Below, piece after piece: positions 27,861 to 36,108 of a stretch of 64,000 nt of DNA. Position numbers and translations under genes: made by a program. The stretch covers positions 62,001 to 126,000 of the forward strand of contig QFNE01000002.1 of the NCBI GenBank assembly GCA_003240735.1, given 5' to 3'. Under the pieces are notes generated by a model. It worked only from the letters and a program-made list of their open reading frames with translations. It did no database searches and was not told where the DNA came from. Positions within the stretch are counted from its first letter, which is position 1, and the number at the start of each line of letters is the position of its first letter. Source of the DNA: Paracoccus denitrificans. Its GTDB lineage: Bacteria > Pseudomonadota > Alphaproteobacteria > Rhodobacterales > Rhodobacteraceae.

Positions 27861-28166
27861 ATGACGCCAGAACAGATCGCCCGCCTTGCCGACATGCCCG
27901 CGCTGCGCGCGGCCATCGACGCGCTTGATCGCGACCTTGTCGCGCTGCTTGCCACACGTTCGGCGCTGATTGACCGCGCCGCCGCGATCAAGGCGGATGC
28001 CGGCCTGCCCGCGCGGATCGACGCGCGCGTCGAAGAGGTCGCGCAGAATGCCCGCGACAACGCCGCCCGCGCCGGTCTTGATCCCGATCTGGCCGAGCAG
28101 CTGTGGCGCGTCATGATGGACCATTTCATCGCGCAAGAGGCGCGCCAGCTGGGGGAAACCGAATGA
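27861..28166 (+). CDS. Chorismate mutase-like protein (AroQ class), upstream of folD
   Basis: This 101-residue all-helical protein has the AroQ pattern LRAAIDALDRDLVALLATR, then AAIKADAGLPARIDARVEEV, with arginine and lysine at positions expected for prephenate or transition-state binding. It would convert chorismate to prephenate; an isochorismate-pyruvate lyase (PchB-like) role is the alternative since the two families are close. The ATG at 27861 starts the conserved helix; the open frame upstream has no similarity. Its stop overlaps the folD start (ATGA). A second AroQ-type gene is at 42454. Confidence 0.8.
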   Translation: MTPEQIARLADMPALRAAIDALDRDLVALLATRSALIDRAAAIKADAGLPARIDARVEEVAQNARDNAARAGLDPDLAEQLWRVMMDHFIAQEARQLGETE

Positions 28167-29041
28167 CAGCCGATCTGATCGACGGCAAGGCCTTTGCAGC
28201 GACCCTGCGCGCCCGCGTGGCCGACGTCGTGTCGACGATGAAGGCCGACCACGGCATCACCCCCGGTCTGGCCGTCGTGCTGGTGGGCGAAGATCCGGCA
28301 TCAAGCGTCTATGTCCGGTCCAAGGCGCGGATGACCGTCGAGGCCGGGATGAACAGCTTTCAGCATCTGCTGCCTGCCGACGCATCGCAGGAGGATCTGC
28401 TGTCGCTGCTGGATCGGCTGAACAATGACCCGGCGGTGAACGGCATTCTGGTGCAGCTGCCGCTGCCAAAGCACATGGACGAGGCGGCGGTGATCAACGC
28501 GATCGACGTCGCCAAGGACGTGGACGGCTTTACGGTCCAGAACGCGGGCAGGCTGGCCACAGGGCAGGCGGCAATGGTGCCCTGCACGCCGCTGGGGTGC
28601 CTGATGCTGCTGCGCGACCGGTTCGGTTCACTGGCGGGGCTGGATGCGGTGGTCATCGGACGCTCGAACATCGTCGGCAAACCGATGGCGCAGCTTTTGC
28701 TGGGCGACAGCGCCACGGTCACCATCGCGCATTCCAAAACCCGCGATCTGCCCGATCTGTGCCGCCGCGCCGATATCATCGTGGCGGCGGTCGGGCGCCC
28801 GCACATGGTCACCGGTGACTGGATCAAGCCGGGCGCCACGATCATTGACGTGGGCATCAACCGCACCGATGACGGACTGGTGGGCGACGTCGATTTCGCC
28901 TCGGCCAAGGGCGTCGCGGGCGCGATCACGCCGGTCCCGGGCGGGGTGGGGCCGATGACCATCGCATGCCTGCTGGCCAACACCGTCACGGCGACCGCCC
29001 GCGCGAACGGGCTGCCCGATCCGGAAGGTCTGGGGATCTAG
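28163..29041 (+). CDS. folD: Bifunctional methylenetetrahydrofolate dehydrogenase/cyclohydrolase
   Basis: This 292-residue cytosolic enzyme interconverts 5,10-methylene-THF, 5,10-methenyl-THF and 10-formyl-THF with NADP. Diagnostic text includes YVRSKARMTVEAGM (with the catalytic lysine of the YxxxK motif), GILVQLPLPKHMDEAAVI, VDGFTVQNAGRLATG, GRSNIVGKPMAQLLL and the C-terminal PVPGGVGPMTIACLLANT. Length is typical. Its TAG stop and the stop of the convergent minus-strand gene share the sequence CTAG. Confidence 0.97.
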   Translation: MTADLIDGKAFAATLRARVADVVSTMKADHGITPGLAVVLVGEDPASSVYVRSKARMTVEAGMNSFQHLLPADASQEDLLSLLDRLNNDPAVNGILVQLPLPKHMDEAAVINAIDVAKDVDGFTVQNAGRLATGQAAMVPCTPLGCLMLLRDRFGSLAGLDAVVIGRSNIVGKPMAQLLLGDSATVTIAHSKTRDLPDLCRRADIIVAAVGRPHMVTGDWIKPGATIIDVGINRTDDGLVGDVDFASAKGVAGAITPVPGGVGPMTIACLLANTVTATARANGLPDPEGLGI

Positions 29042-29604
29042 GTCCGCGCGGCCAGCCGGATGGCGTGGCTCGCGTCCGTCGCGGCCACCGGCAGCACTGG
29101 GTCATAGGCGGCGCGGATCAGCGCGGCGAGCTCTGGCGACGGCATTACGGGCGCGGCAAAGGTCAGGCCCGCGTTCGTCGCCACCAGCTCACCCAATTGC
29201 GCGGGATGGATGTCCGCGGCCGCGCCGCTGATGCGCAGGAACACGAACGCCGCGCGAATGCTGCCATCGGCATCGAAGCGGAACAGATAATACTGGTGTG
29301 CGCCCGACCCCTGCAGCCGGCCCGGCAGATCGTCGATCCCGGTCAGGTAGTCCAGATCGGGAATGCCCGCCAGTTCAGCCCAGTCCTGGACCGCAAACAC
29401 CATAAGGTTCGCGCCCATCTGCGCGTCGGTTTCCGTGACCGCGATGCCCGCTTGGGTCAGCCCCGCGACCATCGCGCCACGAAAAACGGCCAGCGAAGCA
29501 TCGTCCAACCCGAACACGACCGGTGCCACCGGCCGCCCCCAACGCGCGCACAGGAATGACCCGTCGGCCCGCGTGAAGAGCGCGGTGATCTTGTCGGGAG
29601 TCAT
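29038..29604 (-). CDS. Uncharacterised conserved-looking protein
   Basis: This is a 188-residue soluble protein with no signal peptide or membrane helix, and no domain I can name. It has balanced composition and alternating hydrophobic stretches (APVVFGLDDASLAVFRGAMV, MGANLMVFAVQDWAELAG, HQYYLFRFDADGSIRAAFVF) like a real alpha/beta protein. It overlaps the upstream glycolipid-binding gene by 4 bases (ATGA) and converges on folD with interlocked stops. Coupling with the scoAB-linked pair suggests joint expression, but no function can be assigned. Confidence 0.7.
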   Translation of the reverse strand: MTPDKITALFTRADGSFLCARWGRPVAPVVFGLDDASLAVFRGAMVAGLTQAGIAVTETDAQMGANLMVFAVQDWAELAGIPDLDYLTGIDDLPGRLQGSGAHQYYLFRFDADGSIRAAFVFLRISGAAADIHPAQLGELVATNAGLTFAAPVMPSPELAALIRAAYDPVLPVAATDASHAIRLAART

Positions 29605-30191
29605 GGAAGCCGCCGGAACGTGTCGGGATAGTCCAGCACTATACCGGCCTCGTCCGTCTCCAGCTCGGCCACGAAACCGCGAAACAACCCCTCATACCGC
29701 CACCGCCGCGCCCCAAGGCGGGTATAGCGTTGGGGGGCAGGGCAGGGCAGGAACACGCCGTCTATCTGCGCAGGAAGGGGAACATAGGCCGCGGTGATAT
29801 CGGCCGCATCGCCGACGCCCAGATGGGCGAGGCGCTGCATCGGCAACAGGTTGGTTGCAGGCGTCATGCCGATATCCACATCCAGGCACCCGTCCAGCGC
29901 GGGGATTGCTGCGCCGTCCGCATCGGTCCAGTTGCCGCGCCCGTCCGCATAGACGTCCAGCCGTGGCCCGCCGACGATCTGCACGCGCACGCGGCGCGTG
30001 CGCCAGTCGGCGTCCGTTTCGACCCGGTAGGATGCGCCGTAATCGGACAGACGGTGGCCCGCCAGCGCGCCTTCGATGACCGCGCCATCGGGGTGGCGCG
30101 TCATCACGCAGTGCTCGGCCCCGCGCCCGTCCCAGCCTGTCCAGCCGGCGACGTCCGTGGTGCCGCCGGCCAAGGTCAGTTCAATCGACAA
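29601..30191 (-). CDS. Putative glycolipid-binding protein (PF06475 family)
   Basis: This protein of about 196 residues shows the PF06475 (former DUF1089) pattern: LAGGTTDVAGWTGWDGRGAE, YGASYRVETDADWRTRRVRV, DGCLDVDIGMTPATNLLPMQ and the ending YPDTFRRL. Biochemical function is unproven; the family name comes from a predicted glycolipid-binding fold. I prefer the TTG at 30191, six bases after AGAGG and overlapping the scoB stop by 11 bases, over the ATG at 30221 which overlaps scoB by 41. It lies directly behind scoB. Confidence 0.75.
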   Translation of the reverse strand: MSIELTLAGGTTDVAGWTGWDGRGAEHCVMTRHPDGAVIEGALAGHRLSDYGASYRVETDADWRTRRVRVQIVGGPRLDVYADGRGNWTDADGAAIPALDGCLDVDIGMTPATNLLPMQRLAHLGVGDAADITAAYVPLPAQIDGVFLPCPAPQRYTRLGARRWRYEGLFRGFVAELETDEAGIVLDYPDTFRRLP

Positions 30192-30810
30192 TCGTGGCCT
30201 CTGTCGCGGCGCGCAGCTCATCCTCGGTCACGCCATCGGCGCATTCGACGATCTTCAGCCCGCCCGGCACGACATCGAACACACCAAGGTTGGTGATGAT
30301 GCGGTCCACGACCCCAGTCCCGGTCAAGGGCAGGGTGCAGCCTTTCAGCACCTTGGATTCGCCGGCCTTGTTGGTGTGGTCCATGACGACGACCACGCGC
30401 TTGACCCCGGCGACCAGATCCATCGCGCCGCCCATGCCCTTGACCAGTTTGCCGGGGATCATCCAGTTCGCCAGATCGCCGTTCTCGGCCACCTCCATCG
30501 CGCCAAGGATCGCCATCGCGATCTTGCCGCCCCGGATCATCGCAAACGACTGCGCGCTGTCGAAATAGGCGGTGTTGGGCAGTTCCGTGATCGTCTGCTT
30601 GCCCGCGTTGATCAGGTCCGGGTCGACCTGATCCTCGGTCGGGAACGGGCCGATCCCCAGCATCCCGTTTTCCGATTGCAGCGTGACGTTCACGCCCTCG
30701 GGGATGAAGTTCGCCACCAGCGTCGGAATCCCGATGCCCAGGTTCACATACATCCCGTCTTCCAGTTCGCTCGCCGCACGCGCGGCCATCTGATTGCGGT
30801 CCCATGCCAT
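30181..30810 (-). CDS. scoB: 3-oxoacid (succinyl-/acetoacetyl-) CoA transferase subunit B
   Basis: This 209-residue CoA-transferase family I beta subunit has NLGIGIPTLVANFIPEG, the catalytic glutamate in SENGMLGIGP, and GGKIAMAILGAMEV and MIPGKLVKGMGGAMDLV blocks. With ScoA it moves CoA between succinyl-CoA and acetoacetate, allowing ketone-body or poly-hydroxybutyrate breakdown. It follows scoA by 13 bases. The ATG at 30810 gives the standard N-terminus (MAWDRNQMAARAA). Confidence 0.92.
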   Translation of the reverse strand: MAWDRNQMAARAASELEDGMYVNLGIGIPTLVANFIPEGVNVTLQSENGMLGIGPFPTEDQVDPDLINAGKQTITELPNTAYFDSAQSFAMIRGGKIAMAILGAMEVAENGDLANWMIPGKLVKGMGGAMDLVAGVKRVVVVMDHTNKAGESKVLKGCTLPLTGTGVVDRIITNLGVFDVVPGGLKIVECADGVTEDELRAATEATIVD

Positions 30811-30823
30811 GTCGATGTCCCCC

Positions 30824-31519
30824 TTATCCCTGCCGCACGGTGCGCTGTTCGATGCGCTTTTCATGTTCGCCCGCGATGATGCGGTGAACATAGATGCCCG
30901 GCAGGTGGATGCAGTCGGGGTCCAGACTGCCGACCGGCACGATTTCCTCGACCTCGCCCACGCAGATCTTGCCGCAGGTCGCCGCCGGCACGTTGAAGTT
31001 CCGCGCGGTCTTGCGGAACACAAGGTTGCCCGACGTGTCGGCCTTCCACGCCTTCACGATGGCCAGATCGGCCACGAAGCCGCGTTCCAGCACATAGGTG
31101 CGGCCGTCGAAATCCTTGGTTTCCTTGCCTTCGGCGATGACGGTGCCGACACCGGTGGGGGTGTAGAAGCCGGGGATACCCGCGCCACCCGCGCGCATCC
31201 GTTCAGCCAGCGTGCCTTGCGGATTGAACTCCAGCTCCAGCTCTCCGGACAGGTACTGCCGCATGAACTCGGCGTTTTCACCGACGTAGGACGAGATCAT
31301 CTTCCTGATCTGATGATTGTCCAGAAGGATGCCCAGACCGAACCCGTCCACACCGCAGTTGTTGGACGCGATGGTCAGCTCGCGGGTTCCGGCCCTGTGG
31401 ATCGCCTCGATCAGCAATTCGGGAATGCCGCACAGGCCAAAGCCCCCGGCGGCAATGGTCATGCCGTTGTGCAACACGCCGTCCAGCGCAGCCTCGGCGT
31501 TATCGTATACCTTTTTCAT
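30824..31519 (-). CDS. scoA: 3-oxoacid (succinyl-/acetoacetyl-) CoA transferase subunit A
   Basis: This 231-residue alpha subunit begins MKKVYDNAEAALDGVL. It carries GGFGLCGIPELLIEAI, SNNCGVDGFGLGILL, and GSLDPDCIHLPGIYVHRI near the end. It forms a heteromeric enzyme with ScoB, encoded just downstream. I chose the ATG at 31519, which follows GGAGGAG, over the upstream frame start at 31576 that adds 19 unlikely residues. Confidence 0.93.
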   Translation of the reverse strand: MKKVYDNAEAALDGVLHNGMTIAAGGFGLCGIPELLIEAIHRAGTRELTIASNNCGVDGFGLGILLDNHQIRKMISSYVGENAEFMRQYLSGELELEFNPQGTLAERMRAGGAGIPGFYTPTGVGTVIAEGKETKDFDGRTYVLERGFVADLAIVKAWKADTSGNLVFRKTARNFNVPAATCGKICVGEVEEIVPVGSLDPDCIHLPGIYVHRIIAGEHEKRIEQRTVRQG

Positions 31520-31613
31520 CCACTCCTCCGGTTCACCCCTTGCGTCGAACTTCGCGCGGGACCGGAGGCGAGTCAATCAACGGTGCCTGCCATTGGGCCG
31601 TGACAACGGCCGC

Positions 31614-32642
31614 CTAGCCATCGAACAGAATCCCCTGCGAGGTCTGCGGCTGTTCCAGCCCCAGATGCCGCCAGCCCGACTGCGCCAGCATCCGCCCGCG
31701 CGGGGTGCGTTGGATCAGGCCCTGCTGCATCAGATACGGCTCGATTACCTCTTCGATCGCATCCCGGCTTTCGGACAGCGCCGCGGAAAGGGTTTCCACG
31801 CCGACAGGACCGCCGCCGTAATGTTCGGCCATGTGGGACAGGTAACGACGGTCCGCGCTATCCAGCCCCAGATCGTCCACGCCCAGCCGGGTCAGGGCAA
31901 TATCTGCAATCGCGCGCGTCAGGCGACCGTCGCCTTCGACCAGCGCAAAGTCCACGACCCGGCGCAACAGCCGTCCCGCGATCCGCGGCGTGCCCCGCGC
32001 GCGACGGGCGATTTCGCGGGTACCCTCGGGCTCGGACGGGATCCCCATCAGCCGCGCCCCGCGCGTCACGATCAGGTCCAGCTCGTCGACGGTATAGAAC
32101 TGCAACCGCGTCGGAATCCCAAACCGGTCGCGCAGGGGGGTGGTCAACAGCCCCAGCCGCGTCGTCGCACCGACCAGCGTAAAGGGCTGCAGCTCGATCC
32201 GGACGGTGCGCGCGGCGGGGCCTTCGCCGATGACCAGATCCAGCTCGAAATCCTCCAGCGCGGGATACAGGATCTCCTCAACCGCCGGGTTCATGCGGTG
32301 GATCTCGTCGATGAATAACACGTCTCGCGCCTCAAGATTGGTCAGGATCGCGGCCAGATCACCGGCGCGGGCCAGAACCGGGCCGGAGGTCATCTTGAAA
32401 TTGACGCCCAGTTCCCGCGCCATGATCTGCGCCAGCGTCGTTTTCCCCAGACCGGGGGGGCCGTGAAACAGAGTGTGGTCCATCGCCTGACCGCGCATCC
32501 GGGCGCTGTCGATGAAGACGCGCAGGTTCGCGCGCGCTTCGGCCTGGCCGATAAACTCCTCCAGCTTCTGGGGGCGGAGCGCCCGGTCTTCGCCGTCCCC
32601 CTCCATCGGCTCGGGGCGCATCAGGGGGTCTGACCCGTTCAT
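31614..32642 (-). CDS. ruvB: Holliday junction branch-migration ATPase RuvB
   Basis: This 342-residue AAA+ motor has Walker A GPPGLGKTT, Walker B VLFIDEIHRMNP, sensor region TLVGATTRLGLLTTPLRDRF, the RGTPRIAGRLLRR motif and a winged-helix end (LIQRTPRGRMLAQSGWRHLG). It drives branch migration with RuvA during recombination repair. Its ATG overlaps the htpX stop (ATGA), so the gene is the last of the ruvC-ruvA-htpX-ruvB series. Confidence 0.97.
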   Translation of the reverse strand: MNGSDPLMRPEPMEGDGEDRALRPQKLEEFIGQAEARANLRVFIDSARMRGQAMDHTLFHGPPGLGKTTLAQIMARELGVNFKMTSGPVLARAGDLAAILTNLEARDVLFIDEIHRMNPAVEEILYPALEDFELDLVIGEGPAARTVRIELQPFTLVGATTRLGLLTTPLRDRFGIPTRLQFYTVDELDLIVTRGARLMGIPSEPEGTREIARRARGTPRIAGRLLRRVVDFALVEGDGRLTRAIADIALTRLGVDDLGLDSADRRYLSHMAEHYGGGPVGVETLSAALSESRDAIEEVIEPYLMQQGLIQRTPRGRMLAQSGWRHLGLEQPQTSQGILFDG

Positions 32643-33571
32643 CGCCGACCGACCTTTGGAATGGACGACCGATTCGAGGGCGAGGGCGCGTTCTCAAACG
32701 GGGATGCTGCGGCCTGACGCGCAGGTGGTGCCCCCGGGGTCATCGCCATCAGCCGGTCGATCCGTTCCTGTGTCGATGGGTGGGTCGCAAACAGATTGTC
32801 CATCCGCATTCCCGACAGCGGGTTGATGATGAACAGCGCCGCCGCAGCCGGGTTCTGTTCGGCCGGGATGTTGACCACCCGACCCGCGGCCGCCGCGATC
32901 TTGCCCAGTGCAGTGGCCAGCCCGCGCGGGTCACCGCTTATTTCGGCACCGATGCGGTCGGCCTCGTATTCACGGCTGCGCGAAATCGCCATCTGCACCA
33001 GACCTGCCGCCAGGGGCGCAAGGATCATCGCCAGCAACCCCCCGATCATCCCGCCCGAGCGTTCGCGGTTCCCGCCCCCGGTGAACAGCAGCATGTTCCC
33101 CATCATGGCAATCGCGCCGGCCATGGTCGCCGTGATTGTCATCGTCAGCGTGTCGCGGCTTTTGATGTGCGCCAACTCATGCGCGATGACGCCGGCAAGC
33201 TCCTCGCGTGTCAGGCTGCGCATCAGGCCCTGAGTGACAGCCACGGCGGCATTTTCCGGATTGCGCCCGGTGGCAAAGGCGTTCGGCTGCTCGGTCGCCA
33301 GGATATAGACGGCGGGCATCGGCAGACCCGCGCGGTCGGCCAGCTCGCTCACCAGCCCGACCAGTTCGGGGGCGTCGGCGTCGGTCACCGGGATCGCGTT
33401 CTGCTGGCGCAGAACGGCCTTGTCGCTGCCCCACCACGCCCACAGATTGCCGACGCCAGCCAGCATCAGCGCGATGACCGCACCCCCGCTGCCGCCCAGC
33501 AGCCAGCCCATTGCCATCACCAGCGCGGTCAGCGCAGCCATCAGCACAAACGTGCGAAGCGTCCCGGTCAT
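32639..33571 (-). CDS. htpX: Zinc metalloprotease HtpX
   Basis: The 310-residue M48 membrane protease has two N-terminal membrane helices (VLMAALTALVMAMGWLLGG, AVIALMLAGVGNLWAWW), the zinc motif HELAH (131-135) and the downstream ligand region SREYEADRIGAEISG. It degrades misfolded membrane proteins. The in-frame ATG at 33571 follows AGAGGG and gives the usual start; an earlier ATG at 33589 is less likely. Position between ruvA and ruvB with an overlap into ruvB is notable, since htpX is usually elsewhere. Confidence 0.93.
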   Translation of the reverse strand: MTGTLRTFVLMAALTALVMAMGWLLGGSGGAVIALMLAGVGNLWAWWGSDKAVLRQQNAIPVTDADAPELVGLVSELADRAGLPMPAVYILATEQPNAFATGRNPENAAVAVTQGLMRSLTREELAGVIAHELAHIKSRDTLTMTITATMAGAIAMMGNMLLFTGGGNRERSGGMIGGLLAMILAPLAAGLVQMAISRSREYEADRIGAEISGDPRGLATALGKIAAAAGRVVNIPAEQNPAAAALFIINPLSGMRMDNLFATHPSTQERIDRLMAMTPGAPPARQAAASPFENAPSPSNRSSIPKVGRR

Positions 33572-33670
33572 CAGCGGCCCTCTCAACATCCAGTTCCCAA
33601 AAGACTAAGCGTCTCGCCGCCGCCTCGCCAGACCTGCAGCCCCGTAATCTGTCCCCGAAAACCTCAGCGC

Positions 33671-33716
33671 GTCTTCGTCACGAAAATATCCCGGGGGCCC
33701 GGGGGCTGGCCCCCGG
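33671..33716 (+). repeat. Dispersed intergenic repeat, copy C (hairpin subfamily)
   Basis: GTCTTCGTCACGAAAATATC is followed by CCGGGGG runs and a GGGGGCTGGCCCCC hairpin. It differs from copy B at about five positions. It lies between the ruvA stop and the htpX start. Confidence 0.75.
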
Positions 33717-33725
33717 TTGCGACGC

Positions 33726-34412
33726 TTAGTCCTTCGGCGCCAGCTTGCGCAGCGCGCTTCGGATCAGTCCGGCGGTCCCAGCGGATGCATCGTCGGCTGC
33801 CGCCTCTGCCACGGCGCGCGCGGCTTCTGACGGGCCGTATCCGAGATTGCTCAGCGCAGACAACGCCTCGGCGGTCGCGGCGGCATTGTCGGGCGCGCGC
33901 GCAGGCGCTGCGCTGACGGTGGCCGCGCCACCCTCTACGCCACCGTCCGCATCGGCCTCGACCAGGGGCGCGCTGGTGTCGACGGTCAGCGTGCCCCCCA
34001 TGGCCATCACGGTCGGCGCCTTGTCCTTCAGCTCCATCACCACGCGCTGCGCAAGCTTCGGCCCCACGCCCGGCGCCTTGCGGATCGCCGACCAGTCACC
34101 CAGCGCGATCGCGCGACCGACGCCGTCCGGCCCCAACGTCCCCAGAATTGCCAGCGAGGCCTTGGCCCCGATCCCCTGCACGCCGGTCAGCAACCGGTGC
34201 CATTCCTTTTCCAGCAGGCTTGCGAAACCGAACAGCTGCAAAAGATCCTCGCGGACCAGAAGATCGGTATACAGCGCCGCGGCCTGACCCACAGGGGGCA
34301 GGCTGGCGGCGGTCCGTTCACTGACATGAACGATATATCCGACGCCGCGCACGTCGATCAGAACGTGGTCGGACGCGCGGTGCAGGATGACCCCGGCGAT
34401 CCGCCCGATCAT
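33726..34412 (-). CDS. ruvA: Holliday junction-binding protein RuvA
   Basis: The 228-residue protein has the three RuvA domains. These are an OB fold (MIGRIAGVILHRASDHVLID, VGYIVHVSE), tandem HhH motifs (GVQGIGAKASLAILGTL, APGVGPKLAQRVVMELKDK) and a C-terminal domain III (AEALSALSNLGYGPSEAARAV), joined by an Ala/Asp/Glu-rich linker longer than in E. coli. It targets RuvB to four-way junctions. Start overlaps the ruvC stop by 4 bases. Confidence 0.96.
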   Translation of the reverse strand: MIGRIAGVILHRASDHVLIDVRGVGYIVHVSERTAASLPPVGQAAALYTDLLVREDLLQLFGFASLLEKEWHRLLTGVQGIGAKASLAILGTLGPDGVGRAIALGDWSAIRKAPGVGPKLAQRVVMELKDKAPTVMAMGGTLTVDTSAPLVEADADGGVEGGAATVSAAPARAPDNAAATAEALSALSNLGYGPSEAARAVAEAAADDASAGTAGLIRSALRKLAPKD

Positions 34413-34903
34413 GCGACCACCTTGATGCGCAGCGTGCGGCTTTGCAGGTGACGTGCGTGACAGATCGCAATCGCCAGCGCGTCGGCGGCATCGGTCCCAG
34501 CCAGATCCACACCCGGCAGGGTAAAGCGCACCATATGCTCAACCTGCTGCTTTTGCGCGTGACCCACGCCCACGATCGCCTTCTTCACGGCATTGGGCGC
34601 GTATTCACCCACATCCAGCCCTGCCTGCGCGGGTGCGAGCAACGCCACGCCTCGCGCCTGACCCAGCTTCAGCGTACCGGTCGCATCCTTGTTGACGAAG
34701 GTCTGTTCCACGGCCGCCGCATCGGGCGCGTGTTCGGCGATCACGGCGACCAGTCCCGCGTGCAGGTCGACCAGCCGCGCGGCCAAGGTGGCGGCGCGCG
34801 AGCGGATGATCCCATTGGCGACATGGCGCAGACGAGATCCGTCCGCAATGATGATCCCCCAGCCCATATTGACCAGACCGGGGTCGATGCCCAAAACCTT
34901 CAT
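34409..34903 (-). CDS. ruvC: Holliday junction resolvase RuvC
   Basis: The 164-residue endonuclease has the RNase H-like core with catalytic acidic residues in KVLGIDPGLVNMGWG (first Asp), the AAVEQTFVNKDATGTLKLGQARG block (Glu), and the C-terminal DAADALAIAICHA (two Asp). It cuts Holliday junctions resolved by RuvAB. It is the first gene of ruvC-ruvA-htpX-ruvB. Confidence 0.96.
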   Translation of the reverse strand: MKVLGIDPGLVNMGWGIIIADGSRLRHVANGIIRSRAATLAARLVDLHAGLVAVIAEHAPDAAAVEQTFVNKDATGTLKLGQARGVALLAPAQAGLDVGEYAPNAVKKAIVGVGHAQKQQVEHMVRFTLPGVDLAGTDAADALAIAICHARHLQSRTLRIKVVA

Positions 34904-34988
34904 GCCGTCACCTGCCCGTTTTCATGGTGCTTAGCACGAAACGGGAACACCAGCCAGCGTGATTTCAAACGCTTGGCATTTCAGACGC

Positions 34989-35291
34989 CTAGCGCGTGCA
35001 GTACGCCTCGGCGGTGGCGGCAAAGTTCTTGTAGCGCGCCCAGAACGCGTTATCGCCGTCGCGCTTGGACGTGCGCACATCCTGCGCCTGCTGTGCGTCG
35101 CGGAAAAATCCGGCGGCGCGGCGCTGGTCGGCGCGCGACAGCGTCATGTCGGCAACCTGCTGGATGCATCCGCACAACTGCGCGTTTCCTGCCGCGCGTT
35201 CGGACCGCACACAGGCGGAATCGACTGGACCTGCAACTGCGAAAGGGGCGGTCAGCATCACGGCTGCCACAATGACGACGGGCTTGAGCAT
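34989..35291 (-). CDS. Small exported protein of unknown function
   Basis: This 100-residue protein has a clear signal peptide (VVIVAAVMLTAPFAVAG). The mature part has four cysteines, two of them close together (CVRSERAAGNAQLCGCIQQV), and the phrase ADMTLSRADQRRAAGFFRD. I recall similar proteins as conserved in Rhodobacterales, sometimes auto-labelled as an arginine transporter without evidence; it has no membrane helices after the signal. The start at 35291 opens the signal peptide. It stands alone between apt and ruvC. Confidence 0.75.
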   Translation of the reverse strand: MLKPVVIVAAVMLTAPFAVAGPVDSACVRSERAAGNAQLCGCIQQVADMTLSRADQRRAAGFFRDAQQAQDVRTSKRDGDNAFWARYKNFAATAEAYCTR

Positions 35292-35510
35292 GTCTCTGTC
35301 CTCGTTACCTGCTGCCGTTTCCCGGCAGTCACCTGATCGTGTAAAACAGGGATCAGCGTAACAGGAACCCGGTTTTTCGGCAAATGCGAAGCGCCGATCT
35401 ATGTCTTTGAAAACGCAGCGCAGGCAGATTTTCTCCGACCCGCGCCGAACCACCAGAGGTCGAATCAAACCCACGCGACCAAACGTGAGATTCGCCCTTG
35501 GGTCCGAAAT

Positions 35511-36053
35511 TTAGTGACCCGGAAACGACGTCAGCGCGTGAACCTCGACCCCAAGGCTCTCGACCAGCGCGCGGCCACCCAGATCGGGCAGGTCGATCAC
35601 GAACGCGGCCCCCATGATCTGGGCCCCCAGCCGTCGGCACAGGGTGATTGCCGCTTCGGCCGTCCCACCGGTCGCCAGCAGGTCATCGACGATCAGGACC
35701 CGGTCGTCGGGCGTCAGCGCATCGTCGTGGATCTCCATCACCGCCTCGCCATACTCCAGAGTATAGGCCTGGCTGATGACGGCGGCGGGCAGCTTGCCCT
35801 TCTTGCGGATCGGCACGAAGCCGGTCGACAGCTGATGCGCGACCGCGCCGCCGAGAATGAACCCCCGCGCCTCCAACCCCACGACCTTGGTGATCCGCAC
35901 CCCGGCATAGGGGGACAGCAGTTGATCCACCGCCATCCGGAACCCGCGCGCATCTGCAAACAGCGTGGTCACGTCCCGAAAGACGATCCCTTCCTTCGGG
36001 AAATCAACGATGGACCGGATGTATCCGGCAACGTCCTTGGGTGTCTTGGTCAT
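35511..36053 (-). CDS. apt: Adenine phosphoribosyltransferase
   Basis: This 180-residue type I phosphoribosyltransferase has IRSIVDFPKEGIVFRDVTTL at its N-terminus, GLEARGFILGGAVAHQL and the PRPP-binding motif VLIVDDLLATGGTAEAA. It salvages adenine to AMP in the cytoplasm. Length is typical. It is monocistronic, with over 200 bp to the next gene downstream. Confidence 0.96.
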   Translation of the reverse strand: MTKTPKDVAGYIRSIVDFPKEGIVFRDVTTLFADARGFRMAVDQLLSPYAGVRITKVVGLEARGFILGGAVAHQLSTGFVPIRKKGKLPAAVISQAYTLEYGEAVMEIHDDALTPDDRVLIVDDLLATGGTAEAAITLCRRLGAQIMGAAFVIDLPDLGGRALVESLGVEVHALTSFPGH

Positions 36054-36108
36054 GGTGGGTCCTGTCTGGCCGGGCGCGGATCGAATCCTGACCGCCGGGC
36101 CGTGGTCG

